The notes beneath the pieces were generated by a model. That model worked only from the letters and a program-made list of their open reading frames with translations, was not told where the DNA came from and searched no databases. Shown piece after piece: positions 1 through 6,682 of a DNA stretch of 9,108 nucleotides; within the stretch, counting starts at the first letter, position 1; each line of letters begins with the position of its first letter. The DNA comes from Candidatus Zixiibacteriota bacterium (GTDB lineage Bacteria; Zixibacteria; MSB-5A5; SM1-73). The position numbers and the translations under genes were made by a program. The stretch is from positions 1 to 9,108 of the forward strand of contig JAOZNS010000104.1 of the NCBI GenBank assembly GCA_029933635.1. Direction: 5' to 3'.

Positions 1-57
1 CCGGTTCATCCCGCGCATTAAGCTATCGCGCAGACTTCAAAAACGGAGGTGGCAAAA

Positions 58-684
58 ATGTCAGTGATGCTTGGATTGCTTTTCATAGCAATTGCTATTG
101 GAGTTGGCGCCTGGGTTCGAAGAAAACGCTCTCGGGTTGCTCAGGAGGTGGCTCTGGCTAAACCGCCTCCTTCGATGGCAGGATTTTTTGTTCATCCTGG
201 ACATGCCTGGGTGGAGGTGGTTGAATCGGATCTGGTCACTTTAGGAGCGGATGAGTTTACCCGCTCGGTCTTTGGATCGGTGGAGAAGTTGATCCTCCCG
301 GAGCCGGGCACGGTAATTCAGCAGGGTGGGAAAGCTTGGGAGTTGAAAAGAGGAACCCGACAATTGGCTCAAACCTCCCCCATCAGTGGAAGGGTTGAGG
401 AGGTAAATCGAGATCTGGTGGAGAATCCCCAGGTTTTATACCAGAAGGACCCTAAGAAAAACTGGATGTTGAAGGTCCGACCCATCAGGCTGAAAAGGGA
501 GTTGAAAAACCTGCTTTCTGGCAACATGCTCCGTAGATGGAATCAGTCGGTCAAAGAACAGCTGGTAGCCATCTTAAGTCGGGCTGAATTTCCGGTTCTG
601 CAAGAGGGAGGAGAGATCAAATCTGACTTGGGAAATGAGCTGACTGCTCAACAGTGGAATAAGATAGCCCAGGAGTTTTTTTAA
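58..684 (+). CDS. Membrane-anchored GcvH-like protein (first of a tandem pair)
   Basis: The protein has 208 residues from ATG 58. I prefer this start over GTG 49 because GGAGG at 45-49 then sits 8 bases upstream, whereas it overlaps the GTG. Residues 3-20 form one hydrophobic helix followed by RRKRSR, so by the positive-inside rule the rest should be cytoplasmic. Residues 43-140 resemble the glycine cleavage H protein (lipoyl-like barrel): HPGHAWV, a VTLGADEF segment, LPEPGTVIQQG, then SPISGRVEEVN and ENP. In an ungapped alignment anchored on the PxSG motif (P108), the lipoyl-lysine position is T100. The nearest lysine is K97, three residues away. About 60 further residues (NLLSG, EFPVLQEGGEIK) form a tail absent from ordinary H proteins. 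The next gene is a close paralogue. A role in a membrane redox complex is inferred from the neighbours. The fold call is fairly sure and the function is unknown. Confidence 0.8.
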   Translation: MSVMLGLLFIAIAIGVGAWVRRKRSRVAQEVALAKPPPSMAGFFVHPGHAWVEVVESDLVTLGADEFTRSVFGSVEKLILPEPGTVIQQGGKAWELKRGTRQLAQTSPISGRVEEVNRDLVENPQVLYQKDPKKNWMLKVRPIRLKRELKNLLSGNMLRRWNQSVKEQLVAILSRAEFPVLQEGGEIKSDLGNELTAQQWNKIAQEFF

Positions 685-751
685 ACAGAACTAACGAAAA
701 ATCTAATAAGATACCAACCCCATATAGCTCTATTATAGAAAGGAACCGAAG

Positions 752-1429
752 ATGCATAATCTCCAGGAGTTTTTACTTACCACAAAAACTAATGAATATC
801 TGATAGCCATAGTATTTATGGTGATATTCATTCTCTTTTGGAGAATGTTAAACGCTCCTCGTCGGCTTCCAATCAGAGAGTCTGTGACTGAATCTTTCCA
901 GATCATTAAAGGAATTTTTGTTCATCCCAGCCATACTTGGGTGGAGGTAGCTCAACCGAACTTAGTGAATGTAGGAATGGATAAGTTTACCGCCTCGGTG
1001 TTTGGCTCCATTCAAAAAATCGAGTTACCTGAGGAAGGCGACCGAATCCACCAAGGAGATAAAGTTTGGAAAGTAAAAAGGGGAGCAAGAGAATTGGTTC
1101 AGGCTTCCCCGATCAGTGGGAGGATAGTGGAGGTTAACAAGGAGGTTGTTGAAAATCCAAAACTTCTAAATCAGCGAAACCCGGAGGAGAGCTGGATTCT
1201 AAAAGTTGCACCCAGCCGTCTTGCCCGAGAGGCAAGAAACCTCCTTTCCGGACAGATGCTTGAGCGATGGAACCAAGCGGTAAAAGAACAACTTGTCGCC
1301 AGCCTGGTGCCGACGAGTTACCCGGTTCTACAGGAGGGAGGGGAAATTAAACCGGATTTAGGAGATGAATTAACCTCTGAACAATGGGAGGAGGTGGCCC
1401 GGGAGTTTTTCAATTCATATTTGATATGA
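752..1429 (+). CDS. Membrane-anchored GcvH-like protein (second of a tandem pair)
   Basis: The protein has 225 residues. ATG 752 is preceded by GAAAGGA at 738-744. It is a paralogue of the preceding gene, with more than half of the residues identical by eye over the H-like domain and the C-terminal tail, so the pair arose by tandem duplication. A longer N-terminus carries one transmembrane helix at about residues 17-33, followed by basic residues (RMLNAPRR), again placing the domain in the cytoplasm. The H-like domain starts at GIFVHPSHTWVEV. The motif SPISGRIVEVN is present. The residue eight before its proline (P120), where GcvH carries the lipoylated lysine, is A112, and K109 lies three residues earlier as in the first paralogue. 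The tail NLLSG...YPVLQEGGEIKPDL is conserved between the two, suggesting a shared partner. The gene lies 67 bases after the first and 48 before the cytochrome gene, so cotranscription is likely. The function is not known. Confidence 0.8.
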   Translation: MHNLQEFLLTTKTNEYLIAIVFMVIFILFWRMLNAPRRLPIRESVTESFQIIKGIFVHPSHTWVEVAQPNLVNVGMDKFTASVFGSIQKIELPEEGDRIHQGDKVWKVKRGARELVQASPISGRIVEVNKEVVENPKLLNQRNPEESWILKVAPSRLAREARNLLSGQMLERWNQAVKEQLVASLVPTSYPVLQEGGEIKPDLGDELTSEQWEEVAREFFNSYLI

Positions 1430-1477
1430 TAACGCATCTATACACAAAAACCCGGAAGGATAAACAAGGGGATTTGT

Positions 1478-2260
1478 ATGAATGCTCTGCATATAATTAG
1501 CAGAAAAACAATGCTGTATATTGTGTTGGTCTGGATCGCCGGGCTGGTCATCTCTTCTTACGCTGGTGGGGAGAAAAGCTCAGACCTTTCCTCCTCTAAG
1601 GAGATGCCCGAGAGCTGTACCTTAGGTCTTCTGGCAAAGGTGTATGAGCCTGTAACCTTCGCTCATGGGATGCATTCTCTCATTGCGGAGGATTGTGGTA
1701 TTTGTCACCACCATAGTGAGTCGGGACAAACTTTAGCCTGCAATAAGTGTCATGCCGCTTCACTGAGCTCGAAGGAATCAAGCATCTTGAAGCTCAAGGA
1801 TGCTTACCATCGACAGTGCATAGGTTGTCATAAAGAAGCCGAGATGGGTCCCACAGGCTGTATGGAGTGTCACGTCAAAAGAAGCACGAAGACGTCATCA
1901 AGTGAGAGGGTATCTAAAACTGTCCCTGCACAGGGAGCCCCCAAAGATGAGACGGAGACATATACCTTGAGTGGTCTGGAGAAAATATATGAGCCGGTCA
2001 TATTTTCTCACTCCATGCATGCTGAGATCTCCGGGGAATGTAAAAGCTGTCACCATCACAGCCCTCCCGGACAGACGCCTTCATGCGGGGAATGCCATGG
2101 TGCGCCTTTCGATCCCAATAATCTGAACATGCCGGGACTGAAGGGTGCATATCACCTCCAGTGTCTGGGCTGTCACCGCGATATGGACAGCGGTCCTGTC
2201 GGCTGTACAGAATGTCATGCTAAAAAGGTCCGCCAAACGAAAGACACAGACATAAAGTAG
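1478..2260 (+). CDS. Exported octahaem c-type cytochrome (two tetrahaem c3-like repeats)
   Basis: The protein has 260 residues. ATG 1478 has AAGGGG six bases upstream. The N-terminus has basic residues, then a hydrophobic stretch at about 12-27 ending SSYA, so a signal peptide cleaved near residue 29 or an uncleaved anchor is expected. Eight CxxCH haem-binding motifs start at C73, C88, C114, C128, C188, C203, C229 and C243. They fall into two repeats of four (about 56-132 and 170-247) with the same spacing and matching flanks: YEPVTFAHGMH versus YEPVIFSHSMH, CHHH after the first haem, AYH before the third, and GPxGC before the fourth. This is the class III cytochrome (c3/c7) pattern, duplicated. 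Histidines in the F(A/S)H..MH and CHHH motifs are likely distal ligands. It should carry electrons on the periplasmic side to or from the ferredoxin-like and NrfD-like proteins encoded next. Class call is sure; donor and acceptor are unknown. Confidence 0.93.
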   Translation: MNALHIISRKTMLYIVLVWIAGLVISSYAGGEKSSDLSSSKEMPESCTLGLLAKVYEPVTFAHGMHSLIAEDCGICHHHSESGQTLACNKCHAASLSSKESSILKLKDAYHRQCIGCHKEAEMGPTGCMECHVKRSTKTSSSERVSKTVPAQGAPKDETETYTLSGLEKIYEPVIFSHSMHAEISGECKSCHHHSPPGQTPSCGECHGAPFDPNNLNMPGLKGAYHLQCLGCHRDMDSGPVGCTECHAKKVRQTKDTDIK

Positions 2261-2385
2261 GTGAGGGGTAATTCGTTCATCCAGATGCGCCCGACTCTGG
2301 TTGATTGGCTAAAAAATGAAATGCTTGGATGGAGGAAAAGCAATTACAAAGATAATCTGAGACAAGGCCAAAAGGAGGATCATTT

Positions 2386-3306
2386 ATGGGTATCAGTCGA
2401 AGGAGGTTTTTGAAAAGCGTAGCAGCGGCAGGAGGCGCGGGCTTGGTTGGCAAGTCCAAGTTGGCGCATGGAAGAAAGCATCTTACCGGTTATCCAGATC
2501 GCTATGGAATTCTTTCCGATCTTACCCGTTGCGTGGGGTGTCGCAGTTGCGAAGCCGCCTGCAATGAGATCAATAAGTTGCCACCACCAAAAATTCCTTT
2601 CGAAAATCAGTCCGTCTTCGATAAGATAAGGAGAACAGATACACAGGCATACACGGTGGTTAACCGTTATCCCAATCCTAAACCAGGAGGAGCTCCGATC
2701 TATGTTAAGCATCAATGCCGACATTGCGATGAGCCTGCCTGCGCCTCTTCCTGTCTGGTAAAGGCTTATACAAAAACACCAGAGGGGGCCGTCATCTACA
2801 ACCAGGGGGTATGCATTGGTTGTCGTTATTGCATGACCGCCTGTCCCTTCTACGTTCCAGCATATGAGTATGACGATCCCTTCTCCCCCGAGATTAAGAA
2901 ATGCACCATGTGCTACGAGACTCGGGTTTCCAAAGGTCTCATTCCAGCCTGTGTGGAGGCTTGTCCCATGGAGGCGATGACCTTCGGCAAGCGGAAAGAC
3001 TTGATTAAACTTGCCAGGAAGAGAATCGCGGAGAATCCTGGCAAATATGTTGATCACATCTATGGTGAGCATGAAGCCGGGGGAACCTCCTGGCTATATA
3101 TCTCCGGAGTCCCGTTCGAAAAATTGGGGTTTGATATGGACCTTCCCTCTAAGCCATATCCGGAACTGACCAAAGGTTTTCTTTCCATGGTTCCAGCAGT
3201 TTTGGTGATCTGGCCTGCCCTCTTGGGAGGGTTCTATATGTTCACCCAACACAGAGAGGAGACGGGTGAGGAGGAAGAGACAATTCCAGAGAAGAAGGAG
3301 GAGTAA
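2386..3306 (+). CDS. Tat-exported four-cluster [4Fe-4S] protein, HybA-like, with C-terminal anchor
   Basis: The protein has 306 residues. ATG 2386 has AAGGAGG seven bases upstream. The N-terminus SRRRFLKSVAAAGGAGL is a twin-arginine signal, so the protein is folded before export. Sixteen cysteines fall in four groups (49/52/55/59, 111/114/119/123, 143/146/149/153, 173/176/189/193), enough for four [4Fe-4S] clusters in the DmsB/HybA arrangement. After them come HIYGEHEAGGTSWLYIS and GVPFEKLGF, typical of HybA-type subunits rather than DmsB. A hydrophobic helix at about 264-286 should anchor it in the membrane, leaving a short acidic tail. Family members wire electrons between a quinone-reactive membrane subunit and a periplasmic partner. 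Here the partner is most likely the octahaem cytochrome encoded just upstream, since no hydrogenase subunit is present. The stop codon lies two bases before the start of the next gene, implying translational coupling. Confidence 0.92.
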   Translation: MGISRRRFLKSVAAAGGAGLVGKSKLAHGRKHLTGYPDRYGILSDLTRCVGCRSCEAACNEINKLPPPKIPFENQSVFDKIRRTDTQAYTVVNRYPNPKPGGAPIYVKHQCRHCDEPACASSCLVKAYTKTPEGAVIYNQGVCIGCRYCMTACPFYVPAYEYDDPFSPEIKKCTMCYETRVSKGLIPACVEACPMEAMTFGKRKDLIKLARKRIAENPGKYVDHIYGEHEAGGTSWLYISGVPFEKLGFDMDLPSKPYPELTKGFLSMVPAVLVIWPALLGGFYMFTQHREETGEEEETIPEKKEE

Positions 3307-3308
3307 CC

Positions 3309-4535
3309 ATGGCTGAGTATGCGGAAGGAAGACCCCAAATCCAGTCCTGGATAAGAGAAAGGATATTTCTGGGGCTCTCCGTCAAGGAATACTTGAAAGG
3401 GCTTTTTAGACCATTCAACATCGTTGCAGGAGTCATCATCTTGATCGGGCTTCCTTTTGTGGTGATGCGATTCACTCAAGGGTTGGGCGCGGTCACCCAT
3501 GCCTCACAAGATCAACCCTGGGGGCTTTTTCTTTGCTGGGGTCTTTTCACCGGGGTCCCTTTGGCTGCCACCGGATATATTATGGCCTCGGCGGTTTATC
3601 TGTTTGGGCTTAAAGATTATCATCCTTTGGTTCGACCTGCGGTCCTTACCGGATTTATAGGCTACTTCTTTGCGGTAGTCTTTCTTCTGTTCGATCTGGG
3701 GCGTCCTTGGCGATTACCCTATCCCATGCTGGTTTCATATGGCACCACCTCCGTTCTGTTTCTGGTGGGCTGGCATGTGGCTTTATACCTTTCCACTCAA
3801 TTCGTCGAATTTTGTCCGGCAGTCTTCGAGTGGATCGGAGCAAAAAGGTTCCGTAAATGGGCTCTACGGGTAACCATCGGTGCCACCATCTTCGGCGTGA
3901 TACTGTCGACACTTCACCAATCTGCATTGGGGGCTCTGTTTCTTCTCGCCCCGGGCAAATTACATCCACTCTGGTACTCAGAGTTCCTCCCGTTGTTCTT
4001 CTTCGTCTCCAGCATCTTTGCCGGGCTTTCCATGGTGATCGCCGAAAGCACCCTTTCTCGCCGAACATTGAAAGACAAAATAGACCCTGCTCATGCCTCC
4101 AGCTTTGATAAGCTCACCCTGGGCTTGGGCCGAGCTTCTGCTTTGGTTCTTTTGACCTACTTCTGTCTGAAGTGGATCGGAGTAGCCCATGGAAACGACT
4201 GGAACCTTTTGAATACCTCTTGGGGTCACTGGTTTTTAGTTGAGATCTTTGTCTTTGTTCTTCTCCCCTGTTTCCTCTTCGCCTACGGGGTGCGAAACGA
4301 GAACGTCAGGCTTATTCGATTTACCGCCTTTTTTACTATTCTGGGTGTGGCCATCAACCGTTTCAACGTTTCAATGATAGCACTCAACTGGAAGCTTCCG
4401 CACCGGGAGTTCTTTCACTGGAAGGAGTTGATCCTGGTAATAACCATCATCACCACAGAGATCTTAGTTTATCGTTGGATAGTAAATCGATTGCCAGTTC
4501 ACCGAGAATATCCGGAATATGCAAAAGTGGATTGA
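3309..4535 (+). CDS. NrfD/HybB-family integral membrane quinone-site subunit
   Basis: The protein has 408 residues. The start follows the stop of the iron-sulfur gene by two bases, with AAGGAGGAG overlapping the end of that gene. Roughly ten hydrophobic helices are visible, beginning near residues 36-54 and ending near 374-394, which is the usual count for HybB-type members. Motifs matching HybB rather than short NrfD proteins include STLHQSALGALFLLAPGKLH, LFFFVSSIFAGLSMVI and INRFNVSMIALNW. Known members exchange electrons between menaquinone or ubiquinone and a partner iron-sulfur subunit and have no cofactor of their own. With the HybA-like protein and the cytochrome it would form a quinone/cytochrome c oxidoreductase analogous in layout to DsrJOP or to the Cbc-type complexes of Geobacter. 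The direction of electron flow cannot be read from sequence. Confidence 0.92.
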   Translation: MAEYAEGRPQIQSWIRERIFLGLSVKEYLKGLFRPFNIVAGVIILIGLPFVVMRFTQGLGAVTHASQDQPWGLFLCWGLFTGVPLAATGYIMASAVYLFGLKDYHPLVRPAVLTGFIGYFFAVVFLLFDLGRPWRLPYPMLVSYGTTSVLFLVGWHVALYLSTQFVEFCPAVFEWIGAKRFRKWALRVTIGATIFGVILSTLHQSALGALFLLAPGKLHPLWYSEFLPLFFFVSSIFAGLSMVIAESTLSRRTLKDKIDPAHASSFDKLTLGLGRASALVLLTYFCLKWIGVAHGNDWNLLNTSWGHWFLVEIFVFVLLPCFLFAYGVRNENVRLIRFTAFFTILGVAINRFNVSMIALNWKLPHREFFHWKELILVITIITTEILVYRWIVNRLPVHREYPEYAKVD

Positions 4536-4647
4536 CATAGCTTGAGATTTTTGTTCGTTACAATCTTCTGGTTTGTTTGGAAGTTGAAATGACGGACTCA
4601 TCAGATTCTTTAAACAGAAGAAAGGCTTGAAAAATAAAGAAAGCTAA

Positions 4648-5481
4648 ATGAAAAGGGAAAGTTCAAAAAGTCAGCAAGCCAGTTCGGCTACCGGACAGAA
4701 TCGTTGTATCTGGATGACTGCCGGAGTAATCTCCTTTAAGCTATGTCCCTTAGACTACGATTGTGAGCACTGTGATTTTGATCAGGTCATGAGATCCCGG
4801 GTCAAATTTCAAACGACCAAACCCGAAGTTAAAAGACAAAGGCTCAAAGCCCCGCCACCATCCGAACGGATATCAGACTCAGAGGTTGAATCAAAAAAAG
4901 CTTTGTTTTTTACCTTCTCTTTGGGCAAGGTAAAGGAAAATTTGCATTTGCATCCCACCCACCTGTGGGTTCGTCCACTGAATGATCTGAGGTGGAGGGT
5001 GGGGATTGGAAAACTTTTAGCATACGTGCTTCCACCTCCTATAAAGATTGAGCTACACCGCCAAAATACTAAAGTAACGCAGAATAAACTTATTGGAAAG
5101 ATTCACACCCAGGGGGGGACCATACCCTTATTTGCTCCACTTTCTGGGCATTTGCTGGAGATAAATTCCAAATTGGATCAATGTCCGGAGCTGGCTCAGA
5201 GGGATCCGGAAGGGGAAGGTTGGCTGGCAACGATGGAGGCATCCCCCGATACCACTGAATTGGGAAATCTTCATCTCGGACCCGAAGTAAGAAAATTCTT
5301 GGAAGAAGAAGCTCAGCATTTAAACTTTCTTCTCAAACACAGAGGTATAGAAGTTGACAACATAGGTGTCACCTTACCGGATGGAGGAGTAAATATTAAA
5401 TATCTCCATCAGGTCTTGCCCAATCAGGTATGCCTCGGATTGGCAGGGGAATTGATCATCTCCGGAAGACAGGCTTGGTGA
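4648..5481 (+). CDS. Soluble GcvH-like protein with N-terminal cysteine motif
   Basis: The protein has 277 residues. ATG 4648 has only a weak purine-rich binding site (AAAGAAAG). There is no transmembrane segment or signal. Residues 20-45 carry a cysteine motif, C20-IWMTAGVISFKL-C33-x5-C39-x2-C42 followed by DFD. I recall this kind of motif from GcvH-like and signalling proteins of Deltaproteobacteria, and it could bind a metal or iron-sulfur cluster. A basic, proline-rich linker follows. The GcvH-like domain runs from about 98 to 198 (LHPTHLWV, VGIGKLLAYVL, APLSGHLLEIN, GEGWLATM). The lipoyl-lysine position, eight before P164, is G156 within a GG turn, and no lysine is near it. The C-terminal part (NLHLGPEVRKFLEEE onward) corresponds loosely to the tails of the two upstream paralogues. 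The 112-base gap from the NrfD-like gene shows no clear terminator, so it may be the last gene of the operon. The role is unknown. Confidence 0.78.
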   Translation: MKRESSKSQQASSATGQNRCIWMTAGVISFKLCPLDYDCEHCDFDQVMRSRVKFQTTKPEVKRQRLKAPPPSERISDSEVESKKALFFTFSLGKVKENLHLHPTHLWVRPLNDLRWRVGIGKLLAYVLPPPIKIELHRQNTKVTQNKLIGKIHTQGGTIPLFAPLSGHLLEINSKLDQCPELAQRDPEGEGWLATMEASPDTTELGNLHLGPEVRKFLEEEAQHLNFLLKHRGIEVDNIGVTLPDGGVNIKYLHQVLPNQVCLGLAGELIISGRQAW

Positions 5482-5556
5482 GATCAAACGAAGACAAAAA
5501 TTTATGAGCCAGTCCTAATCCCCATGCTGAACATGATTACCTCGGAGGGAAAGAGT

Positions 5557-5720
5557 TTGCCTTTTGCATATTAAATGGGGCTTTTGCCCAAGTCAGATTG
5601 TTGGGCCGGATGAATTGCCGCCTCTGTTGGAGACAACAACTTACCAACCATAGGGTCGAGCATTTAGCCCTGCCAACAAAGTTAGGCAAAAGCCTCAAAT
5701 ATCACATTTTCTTCTTTGGT
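5557..5720. repeat. Compact cluster of inverted repeats in a gene-free gap
   Basis: The 325 bases between the last respiratory gene and the insertion sequence contain no convincing gene. Within them GGCTTTTGCC at 5579-5588 is the exact complement of 5685-5694, and similarity continues inward (TTGTTGG at 5599-5604 pairs with CCAACAA at 5673-5679). Each arm is also a small hairpin by itself: GGGC-TTTT-GCCC at 5578-5589 and AGGC-AAAA-GCCT at 5684-5695. Inside, TGTTG-GAGA-CAACA at 5625-5638 can form another hairpin. On the minus strand the segment GGCGGCAATTCATCC (5608-5622) resembles sequences I associate with ends of IS200/IS605-type elements. This could therefore be a miniature or remnant element, but that is only an inference. 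No T-run marks it as a good terminator. Confidence 0.4.
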
Positions 5721-5806
5721 GTTGACCATTAGTGGACTGATAGATGATAGTTGGGGGCGGGAATTCAACAGGCACCTGTACCTGTAAAGGATATGAGGAT
5801 AAAGAC

Positions 5807-5836
5807 AAGGTAATTAGGTAAACTTTGGGACTAAAT
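5807..5836 (+). repeat. Left terminal inverted repeat of the IS1595-type element
   Basis: Thirty bases starting AAGGTAATTAGG and ending ACTAAAT match the reverse complement of 6654-6682 at about 24 positions with one gap. The stop codon of the transposase frame lies inside this repeat at 5814-5816, so coding sequence runs into the element end. The exact outer boundary (AAGG or GG) is uncertain. Confidence 0.75.
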
Positions 5837-6628
5837 TTGTTATCAGTTTAGAAAAAAGAACGAATAAGTTTTCATTTCTATGATTAAATCTGAATTCGAT
5901 CTCTTTCAAATACAGGTGGAAATGATGCTGGGGAACGCCTCTATATTGATAAAGCCAGTTTTTAGCAAAGCTCCAGAAGCCTTCAATCCCATTAAGATGG
6001 TGTTACGGCCTTTAGGTTTCCCTTTCTCTTTGGTAATCACCACATGATCACCACGGATAGACAAAGAGCTATAAGCATGCCAGTCATCGGTATAATAAAG
6101 GCTACCAGGCTTTATATGTTGGTGAATTATCTTAAGAAGATTTTCTCTGCTTCGGGAAGAGATGGGGAATGTAAAAACCTTCCCATCTCTTTGGTACATG
6201 CCAAATATCATATGTTTTCCCGACGCACCTCAAACATCGTCTCGTCCATCTCTACTTCTCCGCAGATATCAGCTTCTTTAAGTTCAATAAGAGTCCGATT
6301 ATAGATTGCTTCTCTGATTGTGGTAAAAACCTTCTGAATCGTTTTCAGAGATGCTTCTATATATCCTCTCATCCTGTGTGTGGACACTCCCAGGGTAAAG
6401 TATATGAACAATTTCATTTGTGGGTATTTTAAGCCTGTTCAAATAGGTCCCGGTGAAGTCCCCGAACTTGTAATTACACTTTTTACACTTAAATCGATTA
6501 TCTTTCATCCTCCAAAGAACGGTATTCTGGCAGCGTGGACAATGACGTCTTTTTGTCCATCGCAATTGCTTGAAAAATGTGTAGCTTCTCCCATGGCTGT
6601 TTATAATCGCAAATGGCTTTATTTCCAT
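5814..6628 (-). pseudogene. IS1595-family transposase, frameshifted
   Basis: Pieced together over several frames this is about 270 codons, near full length for the group. From the N-terminus it has a zinc ribbon (CPRC...CKKC), then KFGDFTGTYLNRLKIP. A frame change near 6398-6402 leads into YFTLGVSTHRMRGYI and the first catalytic region EVEMDETMF. A second break near 6229-6232 removes the Gly/Arg/Lys-rich loop that normally follows and resumes at GASGKHMIFGMYQRDGKVF. PISSR and YYTDDWHAY (second catalytic aspartate) follow. A third break near 5990-6003 destroys the motif expected to read HINGIEGFW and resumes at GIEGFWSFAKNWLYQYRG, continuing through LKEIEFRFNHRNE to a stop at 5814-5816. The start ATG 6628 is uncertain. 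With three breaks, including one in the catalytic region, it cannot make an active transposase without many corrections. Confidence 0.88.
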
Positions 6629-6653
6629 CAGGATACATTAAAAAAATTTTTTC

Positions 6654-6682
6654 ATTTAGTCCAAATGTCACTCAATTACCTT
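6654..6682 (-). repeat. Right terminal inverted repeat of the IS1595-type element
   Basis: Read on the minus strand these 29 bases begin AAGGTAATTGAG and end ACTAAAT, matching the left repeat. The first bases overlap the last readable codons of the truncated gamma-lyase gene (SFFKK), so the junction can be placed only to within a few bases. Confidence 0.75.

Larger units (their letters stand above)
5807..6682 (-). mobile_element. Decayed IS1595-family insertion sequence
   Basis: The element is about 876 bp, bounded by imperfect terminal inverted repeats at 5807-5836 and 6654-6682. It encodes one transposase on the minus strand that is broken by several frameshifts. Transposase motifs (N-terminal zinc ribbon, MDETM, YYTDDWHAY, GIEGFW) place it in the IS1595 (ISXO2-like) group. 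The right end abuts the truncated cystathionine gamma-lyase-type gene, so the element inserted in that gene or came to rest at its broken end. The missing 3' part of that gene is not found on the left flank, and no convincing 8-bp target duplication is seen. A deletion or rearrangement after insertion is therefore likely. The element should not be able to move by itself. Confidence 0.85.

Noticed and set aside
49..57. GTG 49 as the start of the first GcvH-like gene
   Set aside because: It overlaps the GGAGG ribosome binding site. ATG 58 has correct spacing, and only three codons differ.
2380..3072. Long open frame on the minus strand opposite the iron-sulfur protein gene
   Set aside because: It is the antisense shadow of a clearly conserved gene and has no recognisable protein features or good ribosome binding site.
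4536..4647. Terminator or promoter between the NrfD-like gene and the third GcvH-like gene
   Set aside because: No stem with a following T-run and no well-spaced -35/-10 pair was found, so nothing is annotated in these 112 bases.
5695..5808. Open minus-strand frame ending CDI-stop (with VPVEFPPPTIIYQS) as the tail of a truncated gene
   Set aside because: It looks somewhat protein-like but has no start, no recognisable family, and does not match the missing end of the gamma-lyase gene. Too short to support.
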